Shown one piece after another: positions 37,428 to 46,494 of a DNA stretch of 64,000 nucleotides; the first letter of the stretch is position 1, and every line of letters begins with the position of its first letter. A program made the position numbers and the translations under genes. This DNA comes from Devosia algicola (lineage in GTDB: Bacteria > Pseudomonadota > Alphaproteobacteria > Rhizobiales > Devosiaceae), in assembly GCF_028816455.1 (NCBI RefSeq), contig NZ_CP118246.1, positions 1,116,001-1,180,000 on the forward strand, read 5' to 3'. The notes below the pieces were generated by a model. It was not told where the DNA came from. It saw only the letters and a program-made list of their open reading frames with translations, and ran no database searches.

Positions 37428-38393
37428 TTATGCCGCGTCAATCAGCACGCCCTGAAGCGCACGATTGGAACAGGCGAGAAAGCCCATCCAGTACATCGGC
37501 ACAACGACCGCATCCTGGTTGAGAGGCTTTTTCTCGTCATCGGGGGTCCACTGCGCTTCCTTGTGCTGGACAAGATAGAGATAGTCCGTATTCAGGAAAT
37601 ATCCCTTTTCGGCAGTGGTGGTGAAGTTGGTGTTGTCGTCAAAAATGACCTCAGCACCCTTGTACATCAGGCCGCCAAAGCCGACTTCGCCTTCCTTGGC
37701 AGTGGTGTAACGCATGTTCTGCTGCAGAGACGACTCGAACACCGAGTAAATGTCGTGCGACAGAACGATAAGGTCAGGCTTGTCAGCGCCACGAACCAGC
37801 GGCAACCACATGGCATTAAACTCGCCCTGAATGGTCGTCTTGTCGTAGGTGTTGGTCCCTGCCATTTCGCGGAACTGGTTGCGCCAGAAATCCCAAGTGC
37901 CGGAGTTGATGCCGCCGACCGTGCCCTGTCCGTTGGTCTGGATAACGTTAGCCAGGCCACCAATCTGGTTGGTCAGCGAGCCATCGGAATACAGGTCTTT
38001 GGAGAATTCGTTGGCAGCGGTTTTCATCGCGTTGGCCTTGCGAGTTTTCACAAGGTTGATCATCGCTTCTTTGCCGCTGTTCTGGCGAAGTTCCTTACCC
38101 GATGCCGTGACGTGCAAAGCAACCTGAGCCCAATCGTATTTGGCCGAGGTGATCACGTCAGAGGCGTTGGTGTTAAGGGTGTCATACCCGGAGTAACGGG
38201 TATAGGTCGAGTTTTCCGCGTATTCGAGCGGGATCTGCGCTTCATATCCGCCGCCAACGGACTTGATCTTGCCCTTGGCTTTGAGTTTGCGTAGCAGCGC
38301 GTTGTGGTTGGAAACGTTGTCCGTCACTTCGGTTGCGGTGTGTCGCAACGTGGTGGTGACCATTTCCGTAAAGACGGAAGATGGGGTTGCCAT
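37428..38393 (-). CDS. Phage major capsid protein
   Basis: The 321-residue protein has a typical coat-protein order: an N-terminal helix, the strand-rich GGGYEAQIPLEYAENSTYTRYSGYD, and a late LIVLSHDIYSVFESSLQQNMRY region. It lies directly after a scaffold-like gene and before the decoration-like gene. A HK97-fold is expected, but the exact family is not recognised. Confidence 0.85.
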   Translation of the reverse strand: MATPSSVFTEMVTTTLRHTATEVTDNVSNHNALLRKLKAKGKIKSVGGGYEAQIPLEYAENSTYTRYSGYDTLNTNASDVITSAKYDWAQVALHVTASGKELRQNSGKEAMINLVKTRKANAMKTAANEFSKDLYSDGSLTNQIGGLANVIQTNGQGTVGGINSGTWDFWRNQFREMAGTNTYDKTTIQGEFNAMWLPLVRGADKPDLIVLSHDIYSVFESSLQQNMRYTTAKEGEVGFGGLMYKGAEVIFDDNTNFTTTAEKGYFLNTDYLYLVQHKEAQWTPDDEKKPLNQDAVVVPMYWMGFLACSNRALQGVLIDAA

Positions 38394-38396
38394 AGT

Positions 38397-39500
38397 TTAT
38401 GCCCTTTTGTGTTTGTCCCAGACAGCGCCGAGTTCGTCATCCAATGACGGTTGTTTGGCCTTGCCTGTTGAGGTTGAGGTAACGTTGACGCCATTTGCGC
38501 GCTTTGCTGCCTCGGCCTTGGCTGCATTCCCTTTGGCGGCTGGCGCGGCCTGTTGGGTCTGTGCTCTTAGGGCGGGATCAGCTTGAACGGCGAGGTCATA
38601 GGCTTTTTCGAGAATAGCGGTTCGTGCTGCCCCCTCGCCTAATTGCGTCTTTGCTTTGTTGATGAAAAACGGCAGATCGGCCTCAACCTGAGCATAGTGC
38701 GGCTTTGACGATGCAAAGCGGCTAATCTCGGATTTAAGGTCTCTCTGTTCTAAAACCCCCTCAAAGGTGGCGGGGTCTTGCAGACGCGCAACCGTCTGTT
38801 TTAACCCTGCGATCTCGTTCAGGAGTTGTTGCTGATCGGCCGGAACCGATTTTACTTCGCCGCCAAAGGTTGCTGCGAGTTGCTCGCGCAATCCATAGGT
38901 ATCGGCAATTGACATAAGCGTTTCGAGCGGGTTCGTATCCATGGCCCGCTGAATACCGGCAAGATAGCGGATGCCATCAGCTTGACTGATAGGCTCGCCG
39001 TTCGCGTCCTTGAGGTTGCCGTTGAAATACTCGGCAAACTCACCAGCGGCTTCACTGAGCGGCTTGAACTTGGAAACCAATGCACCCTGCTCAGATAGCT
39101 TGGTGTGCAGTTCATTGGACCGCTCTGTCAGCTTTTGCTGTAGTTCAGGCGTAAGGGTTGCCCATTCGGCGTCCATACTGTTCAGGAGGCGATTGGCTGG
39201 GAGAGGAACATCAACGGGCGTCGAACCGTCTTGCTGATCCTCTCCCGTCTCACCTTCCAGTGAGGCCGCGTCCGTCTGCTCATCAGCTTCCGGTGTTTGT
39301 TCGGCTTCCGCGCCCTTGGGGCTTACGAACTTTCCATTTTCGCCACGGTTGGCACCATTGGTCACATTGGCGCGGTCCCAGATGCCGTCCAATTCATCAT
39401 CAAGGCTTACGGCCTCACTGACCTGTTCCGTTACTGGTGCTGCCTCGATAGGCGCTTCTGTGGTTGGCTGTTCTTGCTCAAGAGCTTCGACGCTGCTCAT
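38397..39500 (-). CDS. Phage scaffolding protein
   Basis: The 367-residue protein is acidic at the N-terminus (many Glu, Gln and Thr), helical in the middle and basic at the C-terminus, ending SLDDELGAVWDKHKRA. The SLDDELDGIWDRA near residue 32 repeats this C-terminal segment. A disordered acidic head, coiled coils and a basic coat-binding tail are typical of scaffolds. It lies three bases upstream of the coat gene. Confidence 0.8.
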   Translation of the reverse strand: MSSVEALEQEQPTTEAPIEAAPVTEQVSEAVSLDDELDGIWDRANVTNGANRGENGKFVSPKGAEAEQTPEADEQTDAASLEGETGEDQQDGSTPVDVPLPANRLLNSMDAEWATLTPELQQKLTERSNELHTKLSEQGALVSKFKPLSEAAGEFAEYFNGNLKDANGEPISQADGIRYLAGIQRAMDTNPLETLMSIADTYGLREQLAATFGGEVKSVPADQQQLLNEIAGLKQTVARLQDPATFEGVLEQRDLKSEISRFASSKPHYAQVEADLPFFINKAKTQLGEGAARTAILEKAYDLAVQADPALRAQTQQAAPAAKGNAAKAEAAKRANGVNVTSTSTGKAKQPSLDDELGAVWDKHKRA

Positions 39501-39826
39501 GATGTTTCCTTCTGTTTGGTGGATTTGTCATAATCGCGATATTCATCTGAGACTGAGAGGCCGCGCTTGTCGGTAAAACTCTTGTTCCGCAACTTGCCAT
39601 TGGTTGGGCTTTCGTCTGGCTCAAGAACCCGGCACCCGCTTGCCGCAAGGTCATAGCGGTGATCGGCACGGCTGGTGATTTGCTTGCCAGTCGCCGGGCT
39701 GATGAATGGCTCAAACTGCTCTGTGATGATCTGGGGCAGGCAAATTCCATCCCGTTCAGGCATGGCCATGCGATCCCCCGTTGACGCATCAACGAAGCCC
39801 TTGTCGGTCCAGATATATCGGGTCAT
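39497..39826 (-). CDS. Phage hypothetical protein between portal and scaffold
   Basis: The 109-residue polar protein has start and stop codons that overlap both neighbours by four bases, so it is coupled to portal and scaffold translation. No family was recognised. Its N-terminus (MTRYIWTDKGFVDAST) suggests a small beta domain. Confidence 0.6.
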   Translation of the reverse strand: MTRYIWTDKGFVDASTGDRMAMPERDGICLPQIITEQFEPFISPATGKQITSRADHRYDLAASGCRVLEPDESPTNGKLRNKSFTDKRGLSVSDEYRDYDKSTKQKETS

Positions 39827-42294
39827 TTCTTCTTCGGTTTTGCCGTGTCAGTAGTCTTCGGCTTCATGGCCTCAACCTGCGTTCGGTTTTGATGCTCTGC
39901 CGCTTGCATGGTCTGCTGATGCAACTGATCTCGCACTTGCATTTCAGCCTCGTGGGTGTGGTTCTGAACGTTTAGGCTGCTCTCAAGCGTGGCGTTCAAA
40001 GCGTCGGCCTCAGCGTCGTTACCTGCCTTGATTTCGGCAACGTCAATAGCGGTAGCCGCTGCCAACTGAGCCTTGTATTCGTCCAGCTTAATGCGCTGCT
40101 GCTCGATCTCTAGCTTGGATTGAGCCAGTGCCGCATCGGCCTCAGCCTTGCGCCCTGCCTGTTCCGCCTTCATGGCCTCAATCTGGGCCTTTTGGCTGGC
40201 GGCGCGCTCATCTGCCTGCATTTTGGCTTGCGCCTGAGCATCGGCAGACTTGGCCTTTTGTTCCTCTAGCTGGAGTTTCAACAGTTCTGGGTTCGGACCT
40301 TCCTGCTTGGGCTGTTTGGCTTCTTCCTCAGCGCGGGCGACTTCAGTATCGAGCGCATCCTCTGTGGACTTGCCAAGCGTGAACAGACGGGCCGTTGCGG
40401 CGTAAATTTTCAGCGCCCCCTCCCTGCTCATGACGCCAGATGCAACCATTGGCTCAACGCCCTTGAAGTATGCCGCAGTACCCTGTAGGAATTCGGCCTG
40501 CTCCTGTTTCTTCTGTGTCAGGTCGGCGCGAACGGTCGAGTCGCTTTCAACGTCAATGCGATAAAACCGTGATGCTGTGTCGCTCAGTATTTTGCGGACG
40601 CCCTCAAGGTGCTGCAATTTCTGCTGGCGGGCTTGTTCGGCCTGCTTATATTGCCCCATGGCCTGCTGAAACTGCTGTTGCATTTGCTGCAACTGCTGCG
40701 GGTCAGCGCCTTGTTGGGGTTGGGGTGGCATAGGCGGCGGCGGAATAGGCTGCATTTCCTGCTCAGTTGGCAGGAGTTGCACGCCGGTCATGGTCTGCAA
40801 TGTCTCATCCGAGAACTTGGATGCGATAATCTCGCTCATCATCACGAACAAATCGCGGGCCGCACGCTCAACCATGCGCTGCATTTTCTGAATGCGCAGC
40901 GAACCCCACTGGCTCTTGATGTTCTGGGCCGTTGCCGTTTCTGCTGCTGCCGATGCACCGCGTACAATGTCGCTAATGCCGGTGATTTCATAGATCGCCT
41001 GCTTGGTGGCCTCACGGTTGTTGTACAACTCACGCAGCGCAATGATGAATTTCTCAATGGGCCAGAACGCGACCGCACCAGCCAATCCACCGTTCTGCGC
41101 CCACATTTCTGGGTTGCTGATCGGCACAAAGTCAGTATCAAGCGAGTCCAGCATGTTGGACAGTTCGGTGGCGTCGCCCGAATACCAGCCCGCAACCTTC
41201 ATCTGTTTGGTAATGGCGTTGATGCGGCGTGTGGTCGTGTCCAACTCATCGGCCAGTTTGCGGTAGATCGAGAACGGGTTGACCGGCATAAGACGGCCAG
41301 TGATCGCAATCGGCTGGATCGGCGTGCAAATGGGATAGAAGTTTGACAACCCAAGTGGATCATCGACAATCTTCAAAACCTTGCCGGTGTCCTGCTCGAT
41401 AAACCGAACGGACCTATCCTTGCGGTTCCAGACCTCCCAAACCACAACGTCATTGTCAGTGTTGCCCTCGGCAATCTTGTCCTCTGGAACAAGCTGGGCT
41501 GTAGACAGGGCTGTATCGGCAAAGGCCTCAACGTCTTCCATGGGCATGGAGTGGCGGAAGGCCTCCCATGGGCGGTCCTCCCAGCGCTTGGCTGGGCCGT
41601 GGCGATAATCGCGCCAGCTTACCGCTTCGAAGCAGATGCGTTCGTTGCGGACGGTGGCAGATAGCTGGGCATTTCGTCCCATGCCCTGCGCATTCTCTGC
41701 GCCAGTGTCATCGGCCGATACGCTGCCGTCAGTGTAAGACTGCTCACTGTCGCTAGCATCGCTATCCTCTGGGTCTGTAGGCGCAGGGCTGTCATCGTCC
41801 TCGCCCTCTGCAAAGTCTTCTGCGAGTTCTTTGAGGTCGTCATTGTCTGTCTCTCCACCTTCTACGTCTGCCTTGAAGCGCAGACGAACAATACCACGCC
41901 CCGCAAGGAATGCATCCTGCGCCGCCGACTCCATTTCGATCTGCAGCTTACTATCGTCAACCTGGATACGGATAGCGCGTTCGAGCACTTCCGAGCCATC
42001 CTTGGCCACCGGATCATTATCGGCAAAGCGGCGCCGAATGTCTGGTTGGGGCGGGCTATTGATGATAGCTGGAACGATGGTTTCAACGTTCGAGAACAGA
42101 ATGTTGAAGTCATAGTCCTTGTGATCGCCAGAAACATGCTTGCCCGTATAGGCAGTTTCCGCCTTTTCAGCGTCGTCAATCCAGTCCTTTTCCAGCTTGG
42201 CAGCGGCCTCGATGCGCTCGATCCAGCGCTTGCCGTCTTGGCGCAAAGCTTCGCCGTCCAGCTTGCGCCGGTTGGTCTTAAGATAGTCAGACAT
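39823..42294 (-). CDS. Phage portal protein, P22 family
   Basis: The 823-residue protein opens with a helical segment (RWIERIEAAAKLEKDWIDDAEKAE) and DFNILFSNVETIVPAIINSPPQPDIR, which resembles P22-type portals. It has an acidic insert near 170-200 and a long Gln/Ala-rich C-terminal coiled barrel (600-823). P22 gp1 is of similar size (725) and also has a C-terminal helical barrel. The protein would form the dodecameric DNA entry ring. Confidence 0.88.
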   Translation of the reverse strand: MSDYLKTNRRKLDGEALRQDGKRWIERIEAAAKLEKDWIDDAEKAETAYTGKHVSGDHKDYDFNILFSNVETIVPAIINSPPQPDIRRRFADNDPVAKDGSEVLERAIRIQVDDSKLQIEMESAAQDAFLAGRGIVRLRFKADVEGGETDNDDLKELAEDFAEGEDDDSPAPTDPEDSDASDSEQSYTDGSVSADDTGAENAQGMGRNAQLSATVRNERICFEAVSWRDYRHGPAKRWEDRPWEAFRHSMPMEDVEAFADTALSTAQLVPEDKIAEGNTDNDVVVWEVWNRKDRSVRFIEQDTGKVLKIVDDPLGLSNFYPICTPIQPIAITGRLMPVNPFSIYRKLADELDTTTRRINAITKQMKVAGWYSGDATELSNMLDSLDTDFVPISNPEMWAQNGGLAGAVAFWPIEKFIIALRELYNNREATKQAIYEITGISDIVRGASAAAETATAQNIKSQWGSLRIQKMQRMVERAARDLFVMMSEIIASKFSDETLQTMTGVQLLPTEQEMQPIPPPPMPPQPQQGADPQQLQQMQQQFQQAMGQYKQAEQARQQKLQHLEGVRKILSDTASRFYRIDVESDSTVRADLTQKKQEQAEFLQGTAAYFKGVEPMVASGVMSREGALKIYAATARLFTLGKSTEDALDTEVARAEEEAKQPKQEGPNPELLKLQLEEQKAKSADAQAQAKMQADERAASQKAQIEAMKAEQAGRKAEADAALAQSKLEIEQQRIKLDEYKAQLAAATAIDVAEIKAGNDAEADALNATLESSLNVQNHTHEAEMQVRDQLHQQTMQAAEHQNRTQVEAMKPKTTDTAKPKKK

Positions 42295-42328
42295 GAATGA
42301 TTACCTTGCTTTGCTTGCCACAATCTGG

Positions 42329-42643
42329 CTACGCGTCAACTTTGACTATCCGTTTGATCTCAGCGTTTGGGTACTTGTTGGCCTGAAAAGCGGTGACAGC
42401 ACTATCACATAGCTTCTTGGCTAAGGCCTCGATTTCACCACGTTCTGCCGCCTTTTTCATCTGCGATGAAGTGGCCGCAATGTGAATATTCTCTTGTTCG
42501 AAGTTACCGTCATTCAATTCAATAATGCGGAAATAGGGACGCACATACGAATTGTACTTACCGCTAGGGGGCACTGTCTGGCAATCTGGAAGTCGATCAC
42601 CGATCTCTTTAATAACGGCTGCATCAAAGTCTTGAGAACTCAT
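42329..42643 (-). CDS. Phage hypothetical protein
   Basis: The 104-residue protein between portal and terminase has a mixed composition and no motif recognised. It has a single cysteine in a DCQTVPPSG segment and a helical end (KAAERGEIEALAKKLC). Confidence 0.55.
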   Translation of the reverse strand: MSSQDFDAAVIKEIGDRLPDCQTVPPSGKYNSYVRPYFRIIELNDGNFEQENIHIAATSSQMKKAAERGEIEALAKKLCDSAVTAFQANKYPNAEIKRIVKVDA

Positions 42644-42658
42644 GGCCTACGCCCCCTT

Positions 42659-42907
42659 CTAACCCAACAGGTCGCGGAAGAATAGACGACAGGCCGCATA
42701 AGCGCGCCACCCGCGCCCCACATACTGCAACTTCGCGTTCGCACGCTGTAGAGACGATGATAGACGTTCAATACGTGCAGCGTTTTGAGTATGAGCCAAA
42801 CGGATCAATTCCGAAGCGGCGTCGTCCACACTCAAATCACCATCAAAAATACGCATACGAACGTGGTCCTCGTTATTGGTGATCGTATCAACCAGCCTAG
42901 ATTTCAT
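42659..42907 (-). CDS. Phage hypothetical protein
   Basis: The 82-residue, mainly helical, basic protein overlaps the terminase stop codon by four bases (ATGA) and is therefore coupled to it. No family is recognised. Confidence 0.55.
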   Translation of the reverse strand: MKSRLVDTITNNEDHVRMRIFDGDLSVDDAASELIRLAHTQNAARIERLSSSLQRANAKLQYVGRGWRAYAACRLFFRDLLG

Positions 42908-44286
42908 CGTGCGCGTCTCCTTCTAACCATGGCGTCAACGGCCTGTTTCACGCTCATATTGCCAACAACGCTGCCATTGGCTTTGGCGGTGTAAATCAAC
43001 TCTTTCGGCTTATCCTTGGGTGGTGCAACCTTGATGGCCTCACGCCATGCCAGCCCCAAGTATCGCCACGATGAGCCGATATGCTCGGCCCAATCCTTGA
43101 CCGGGTTTTCTCGGAACGTCTTTAACTCATCGTCCCATTCGCGCCGGTAGTTCTTGAGGCCCTCAACTCCCAACTCGCAGCGCTCCGCGTCGAAGTCAGC
43201 CACCTTGATGGCCTCACGGCCAGCGTGGATGCCCTCGGCCACTGCAATGCGCTTGACCAGCTTTGGCTTGCGACCTGCCCGCTTGAGCAAGTCCCAGCGG
43301 GTGTGCTTTGCGCCCCAGATGAAATCCAACACATCATCGGGCACATAGTCATCGCCGCGATAACCTTTGTCATCGAGCCACTTGACCCACTCAGTCAGGT
43401 CATCATTCTCTGGCCGGTAGAAATCCACAATCTTGAGGCGTCCGCCAATAACCTGAAAGCACCAGATCGGGTTGTTGACCGCCTTACCCAAGTCCCAAGC
43501 AGTATGGACAGGGTGCCCCCAATCCACCGGCAGAACCGAAATGCGCCCCTCACGATCAGCGCGGGACATTTCAGCGCCCCAGTAAGCACCGACCATTGCG
43601 CCAGCGAATGAGCACAAATACTCTTGCTCGAATATGGACCGGCCCAGATCAATGCCGTGCAAATCCTGATATTCTTGCAGCGCCTCGGCCAGCTGCTCTG
43701 CGTCTAATGCCTTTGTGTCCTCAATGCTTAGTAATTGAGCGAACCAACTCGGATTGGCCTTGGCCCGGTCAAACATTGTCTTGGCGTGGTTATTGCCGCG
43801 CGGCGTCGTGATAAACGCTGCAAAGCCGCCAGATTCCCGGATCATGGGCGAGTGGTACGCCCATGCGCTTGGATTGCTCAGCGCCCATTCTGAATAGGCA
43901 ATGCCTTTAGGGCCAGATCCAACCGTGCTGTCGTAGCGATCCGACCCGATAAGCTGGAACGTCGCCCCGTTATGCAACTCGATGAACATGTCATCATCTT
44001 GCATGCGCTTGATCAGCGGCAGGGGAAACGCCTCAAATATCCTTCGCTTGCCAGTGTGCCCATTCACACCATTCCAGATGGCCTTACGGGCCTGCTTCTG
44101 CTCTGGGAAACAATGCCAGTAGGTGCCAGGGTCTTGCAGGGCCAGCGTGCGCATGGCGTTCAGGACAATATCGTCCTTGCCAGCCCGCCTATGCCAAACA
44201 GCCATTAGCCGGTCATGCGTGCGCTCAACTAACGCCTTATGGAATGCCTGCTGATACCAGCGAACGCGATATTCGTACTCATTCAC
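42904..44286 (-). CDS. Terminase large subunit
   Basis: The 460-residue packaging motor has a Walker A-like AVWHRRAGKDD (Lys37) and Walker B GIAYSEWAL (Glu133). A C-terminal RNase H-like nuclease begins at HTAWDLGKAVN with the metal-binding Asp near 265, and DVLDFIWGAKH carries a likely second Asp. The HRRAGKD form of the ATP-binding loop is common in phages of this group. It overlaps the small-subunit gene by four bases. Confidence 0.92.
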   Translation of the reverse strand: MNEYEYRVRWYQQAFHKALVERTHDRLMAVWHRRAGKDDIVLNAMRTLALQDPGTYWHCFPEQKQARKAIWNGVNGHTGKRRIFEAFPLPLIKRMQDDDMFIELHNGATFQLIGSDRYDSTVGSGPKGIAYSEWALSNPSAWAYHSPMIRESGGFAAFITTPRGNNHAKTMFDRAKANPSWFAQLLSIEDTKALDAEQLAEALQEYQDLHGIDLGRSIFEQEYLCSFAGAMVGAYWGAEMSRADREGRISVLPVDWGHPVHTAWDLGKAVNNPIWCFQVIGGRLKIVDFYRPENDDLTEWVKWLDDKGYRGDDYVPDDVLDFIWGAKHTRWDLLKRAGRKPKLVKRIAVAEGIHAGREAIKVADFDAERCELGVEGLKNYRREWDDELKTFRENPVKDWAEHIGSSWRYLGLAWREAIKVAPPKDKPKELIYTAKANGSVVGNMSVKQAVDAMVRRRRAR

Positions 44287-44567
44287 TTGGGCGCCGCTTC
44301 GTAAACCGTCTTGAACGATATCCCTATGTCACCACCGTCCTTACCCGCATGCTCAACGCTTGCCAGCTTGGGGTGCACATAGGGAGCCGCTTTCTCCGCC
44401 GCCCACATGCGCTTATCGACGGCTTGAGTTTCGTCTTGCAGAATGCGCAGCATGTAATCGAGCGGGGTAATGCCTGATGCTGCCGCTTTATCTGCAATCT
44501 CTCTTGTTCGCTTGGTCGCAGCGCCAGCCGGGCGACCTGCGCCGTCTCGCTTTCCGCCACGGGCCAT
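44283..44567 (-). CDS. Terminase small subunit-like protein
   Basis: The 94-residue protein begins MARGGKRDGAGRPAG, an AT-hook-like basic start seen in many small terminase-associated proteins. It continues with PLDYMLRILQDE and RMWAAEKAAPYVHPKLAS. It overlaps terL by four bases and should recognise phage DNA. Confidence 0.75.
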   Translation of the reverse strand: MARGGKRDGAGRPAGAATKRTREIADKAAASGITPLDYMLRILQDETQAVDKRMWAAEKAAPYVHPKLASVEHAGKDGGDIGISFKTVYEAAPK

Positions 44568-44612
44568 TTTGATTTCCTATGATTTATTTCAGCTTGCTTT
44601 GATTTAATGCTG

Positions 44613-44963
44613 CTACCTTGTGGAGCGCGGGAGCCTGATATGGATCAAACCGAACAGTCTGCAGGTAACGGACCATGTTATTTTGGTGCTTGGCCAGCTA
44701 TCCATATAGGGCGTGCACCGGATCATGCCGACAAACGGGCTCCACTTAAGCAAGACGGGGAACAGCCTGTCGTACTGGTCGCGCTCATGGCGTAGTGTTT
44801 GATGCCTTACGCGGTCATCTGGCCATATGCTTCGAGCATCAGTCATCAGCCCTACCGGCGGCCAATGATCGTTTACCCGCACGTACTGCTTGCCGTCTGG
44901 ATGGGTAGCGATGGGGTGGCGGAGGACAAAGGCAATGACGCGGTTGAGTATGCGGTCAATCAT
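44613..44963 (-). CDS. Phage hypothetical protein
   Basis: The 116-residue frame begins MIDRILNRVIAFVLRHP and overlaps the preceding stop (TGATG). The first 80 residues look protein-like. The last 30 (from MDSWPSTK) have poor composition, while the alternative frame there reads MVRYLQTVRFDPYQAP, so a further frameshift near 44690 is possible. Function unknown. Confidence 0.5.
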   Translation of the reverse strand: MIDRILNRVIAFVLRHPIATHPDGKQYVRVNDHWPPVGLMTDARSIWPDDRVRHQTLRHERDQYDRLFPVLLKWSPFVGMIRCTPYMDSWPSTKITWSVTCRLFGLIHIRLPRSTR

Positions 44964-45163
44964 CAGTTCGCTCCAGCCTCATGCTCTGCAATTACCTGCT
45001 CAAACAAATCTCGCGTCATGGCAGGGCCAAGAACATCAATGCCCAGGCAGGCTATGGACTTGACCATCTGCGCTACATCGCCGTCCGTCATGTCTCCATC
45101 ATCTTCTTCAGGGTCTAATGGCTCTACTATGCGGAGGGTGTGGGACAATGGGGTGGCTCCCAT
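44963..45163 (-). CDS. Phage hypothetical protein
   Basis: The 66-residue protein has an acidic stretch (EPLDPEEDDGD) and a helical C-terminus (TRDLFEQVIAEHEAGAN). The ATG at 45163 comes immediately after the T-run of a terminator and has little ribosome-binding site, so the ATG at 45091 with GGAG close upstream could be the real start. Function unknown. Confidence 0.45.
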   Translation of the reverse strand: MGATPLSHTLRIVEPLDPEEDDGDMTDGDVAQMVKSIACLGIDVLGPAMTRDLFEQVIAEHEAGAN

Positions 45164-45166
45164 ATG

Positions 45167-45188
45167 AAAAACCCCAGCCGGGCCGGGG
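45167..45188 (-). terminator. Terminator of the leftward replication operon
   Basis: On the minus strand CCCCGGC and GCTGGGG pair, with one G-U wobble, around a short CCG loop and are followed by TTTTT. It separates the replication genes from the packaging and head genes. Confidence 0.75.
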
Positions 45189-45557
45189 CGTGGGTAGTTC
45201 TGTAATGGGTATCGAGCGGGCCGGGCCTGCAATGAACCCGGCAATACGCTCCGATATCGGTATACCGATATCGTGCTACGGCCTGCAAAATTTCACCGTG
45301 TCGCCGCTCAATCTCGTGTGCCCTATTGGGCGTGTTAGGCGGGAGTGGCAAAGGTAATCAGCCCTTACCTGTACGGGCGATTAACTCCGTACCTCCCTGC
45401 TCGTATGCCCTATCGGGCAAATTTCTCAGGCAGGATTTCCAACCTACCGCCTATGCACATCAAAATGGCCTTAACAGCCCCATCCGTAAAGGGTTTGAGG
45501 CGAGTCCACCATGCTGCATAGCGTTTCCGGCCACGGGGAGAGCCATGGGCGGGCGTT
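45189..45557. other. Intergenic region between replication and late genes
   Basis: These 369 bases contain no convincing gene. They lie downstream of the replication operon and upstream of the packaging genes, so the leftward late promoter is probably here. The conspicuous structure is the 22-bp palindrome at 45252-45273. Open frames across the region read through the palindrome and lack ribosome-binding sites. Confidence 0.5.
45252..45273. promoter_or_regulatory. Perfect 22-bp composite palindrome, candidate operator
   Basis: The site is CGATATCG, then GTATAC, then CGATATCG. Each block is itself a palindrome, so the whole is symmetric at two scales. It lies 89 bases upstream of the first late gene, where a dimeric or tetrameric late regulator would bind. 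Confidence 0.5.
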
Positions 45558-46091
45558 TTACATTCCTGCGGCGTGTAGGTTCATTCGCTTCTTGCGCCGC
45601 CTGACGGGCTTCTCTGCGTGCCATACATCTACCCCGTCACGGTTGGCCTGAACGGCCATCACGCCCGCAGCGCTGTCTATTCGTCTGTCCAGCGTTGTTG
45701 ACGGGATACCGATGCGGATCGCGAATTGTTCCCCGGTTTCGTGTTCGCCGTCCCGGTCGCGGCAACCATGGGCCACCCACATTCCCCAGCGAATGAGTGC
45801 CTTGCGCTGTTCCGGGTAGTTTCTGACAGCGCCATTGATCAGCCCGCTCTTGCTGCCGATGCCGATCAGGATAATGTGCATGTGGGTTACATCAGCGGCC
45901 TTTGGCCTCAATCTGGGCTCTACTGGCTCATCGTCGGGCACCTCGGCTGCAAACTCTGGCCATCCGCTGCTGCCGCCGCCACGGATCGGCAAGGCCCGTT
46001 CCACCCGCAGGGCGTTGACGAATGCGGCCCTCATCAGGCTGGGCGTCCATAGTTCGCGGGTTGACCGGGCGTATTCTGGAATGTTCATCAT
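45558..46091 (-). CDS. Phage protein, possibly DNA-binding
   Basis: The 177-residue protein has a central helical region with HIILIGIGSKSGLINGAV, then QFAIRIGIPSTTLDRRIDSAAGVM, which resembles a helix-turn-helix, and a basic end (PVRRRKKRMN). The start ATG overlaps the previous stop (TGATG). It is the last gene of the replication operon and might regulate late genes, but no family match is recognised. Confidence 0.6.
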   Translation of the reverse strand: MMNIPEYARSTRELWTPSLMRAAFVNALRVERALPIRGGGSSGWPEFAAEVPDDEPVEPRLRPKAADVTHMHIILIGIGSKSGLINGAVRNYPEQRKALIRWGMWVAHGCRDRDGEHETGEQFAIRIGIPSTTLDRRIDSAAGVMAVQANRDGVDVWHAEKPVRRRKKRMNLHAAGM

Positions 46092-46483
46092 CAATAGAAC
46101 TGGTCCCCGACCAATTTGGCAAAGCCATTGCGCTCTTGGGCCACAACCAGCGCGAGGCGGCGCAGCCACTCAACGGCAGACAATCCGTTATCGGCGGCCC
46201 GGAACTGGATCAGCGACCGTTCCTTAACGTTGAATGGCACCCGCAGGCGAATATCCTTGCTGTTGTGGCCGAGTTCCTTGAACCGCCATTTCTGCCATTG
46301 CTTGCGGATCGTGTCGGGGCTGGTTCCATCGCCCAATGCCTCGGCGATTGCGTCCGCCGACAGACCTGCGCTGGTCAGATAGCCAATCTCGGCGGCCCAA
46401 GCATTGGTTTTGGTTTCGACATATACCAACGGGCTGCGAATCCGGGAGGTGCGGGGGCTGTCGTTTACGCTTCCAATCGTCAT
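46091..46483 (-). CDS. Phage HTH-type protein
   Basis: The 130-residue protein contains AAEIGYLTSAGLSADAIAEALG followed by TSPDTIRKQWQKW, a helix-turn-helix-like arrangement. Its C-terminal half (VPFNVKERSLIQFRAADNGLS) resembles a ribbon-helix-helix domain. The ATG at 46483 has GAGG upstream. A TTG start would add five residues. Confidence 0.6.
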   Translation of the reverse strand: MTIGSVNDSPRTSRIRSPLVYVETKTNAWAAEIGYLTSAGLSADAIAEALGDGTSPDTIRKQWQKWRFKELGHNSKDIRLRVPFNVKERSLIQFRAADNGLSAVEWLRRLALVVAQERNGFAKLVGDQFY

Positions 46484-46494
46484 GTTTTGTGGCC

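Noticed and set aside
36642..38294. 550-codon open frame on the plus strand
   Set aside because: It is antisense to the coat gene, the decoration-like gene and the head-region gene, which have proper starts, spacing and composition. The plus-strand translation is a shadow.
38986..38993. AGGCTC hexamer inside the scaffold gene
   Set aside because: Here the motif lies in a continuous, sensible frame (DANGEPISQADG), so it is not counted as a frameshift site. The same holds for the copy at about 61610.
45127..45351. 74-codon minus-strand frame across the palindrome
   Set aside because: It starts with TTG, has no ribosome-binding site, reads through the palindrome and crosses the terminator, so it is not a credible gene.
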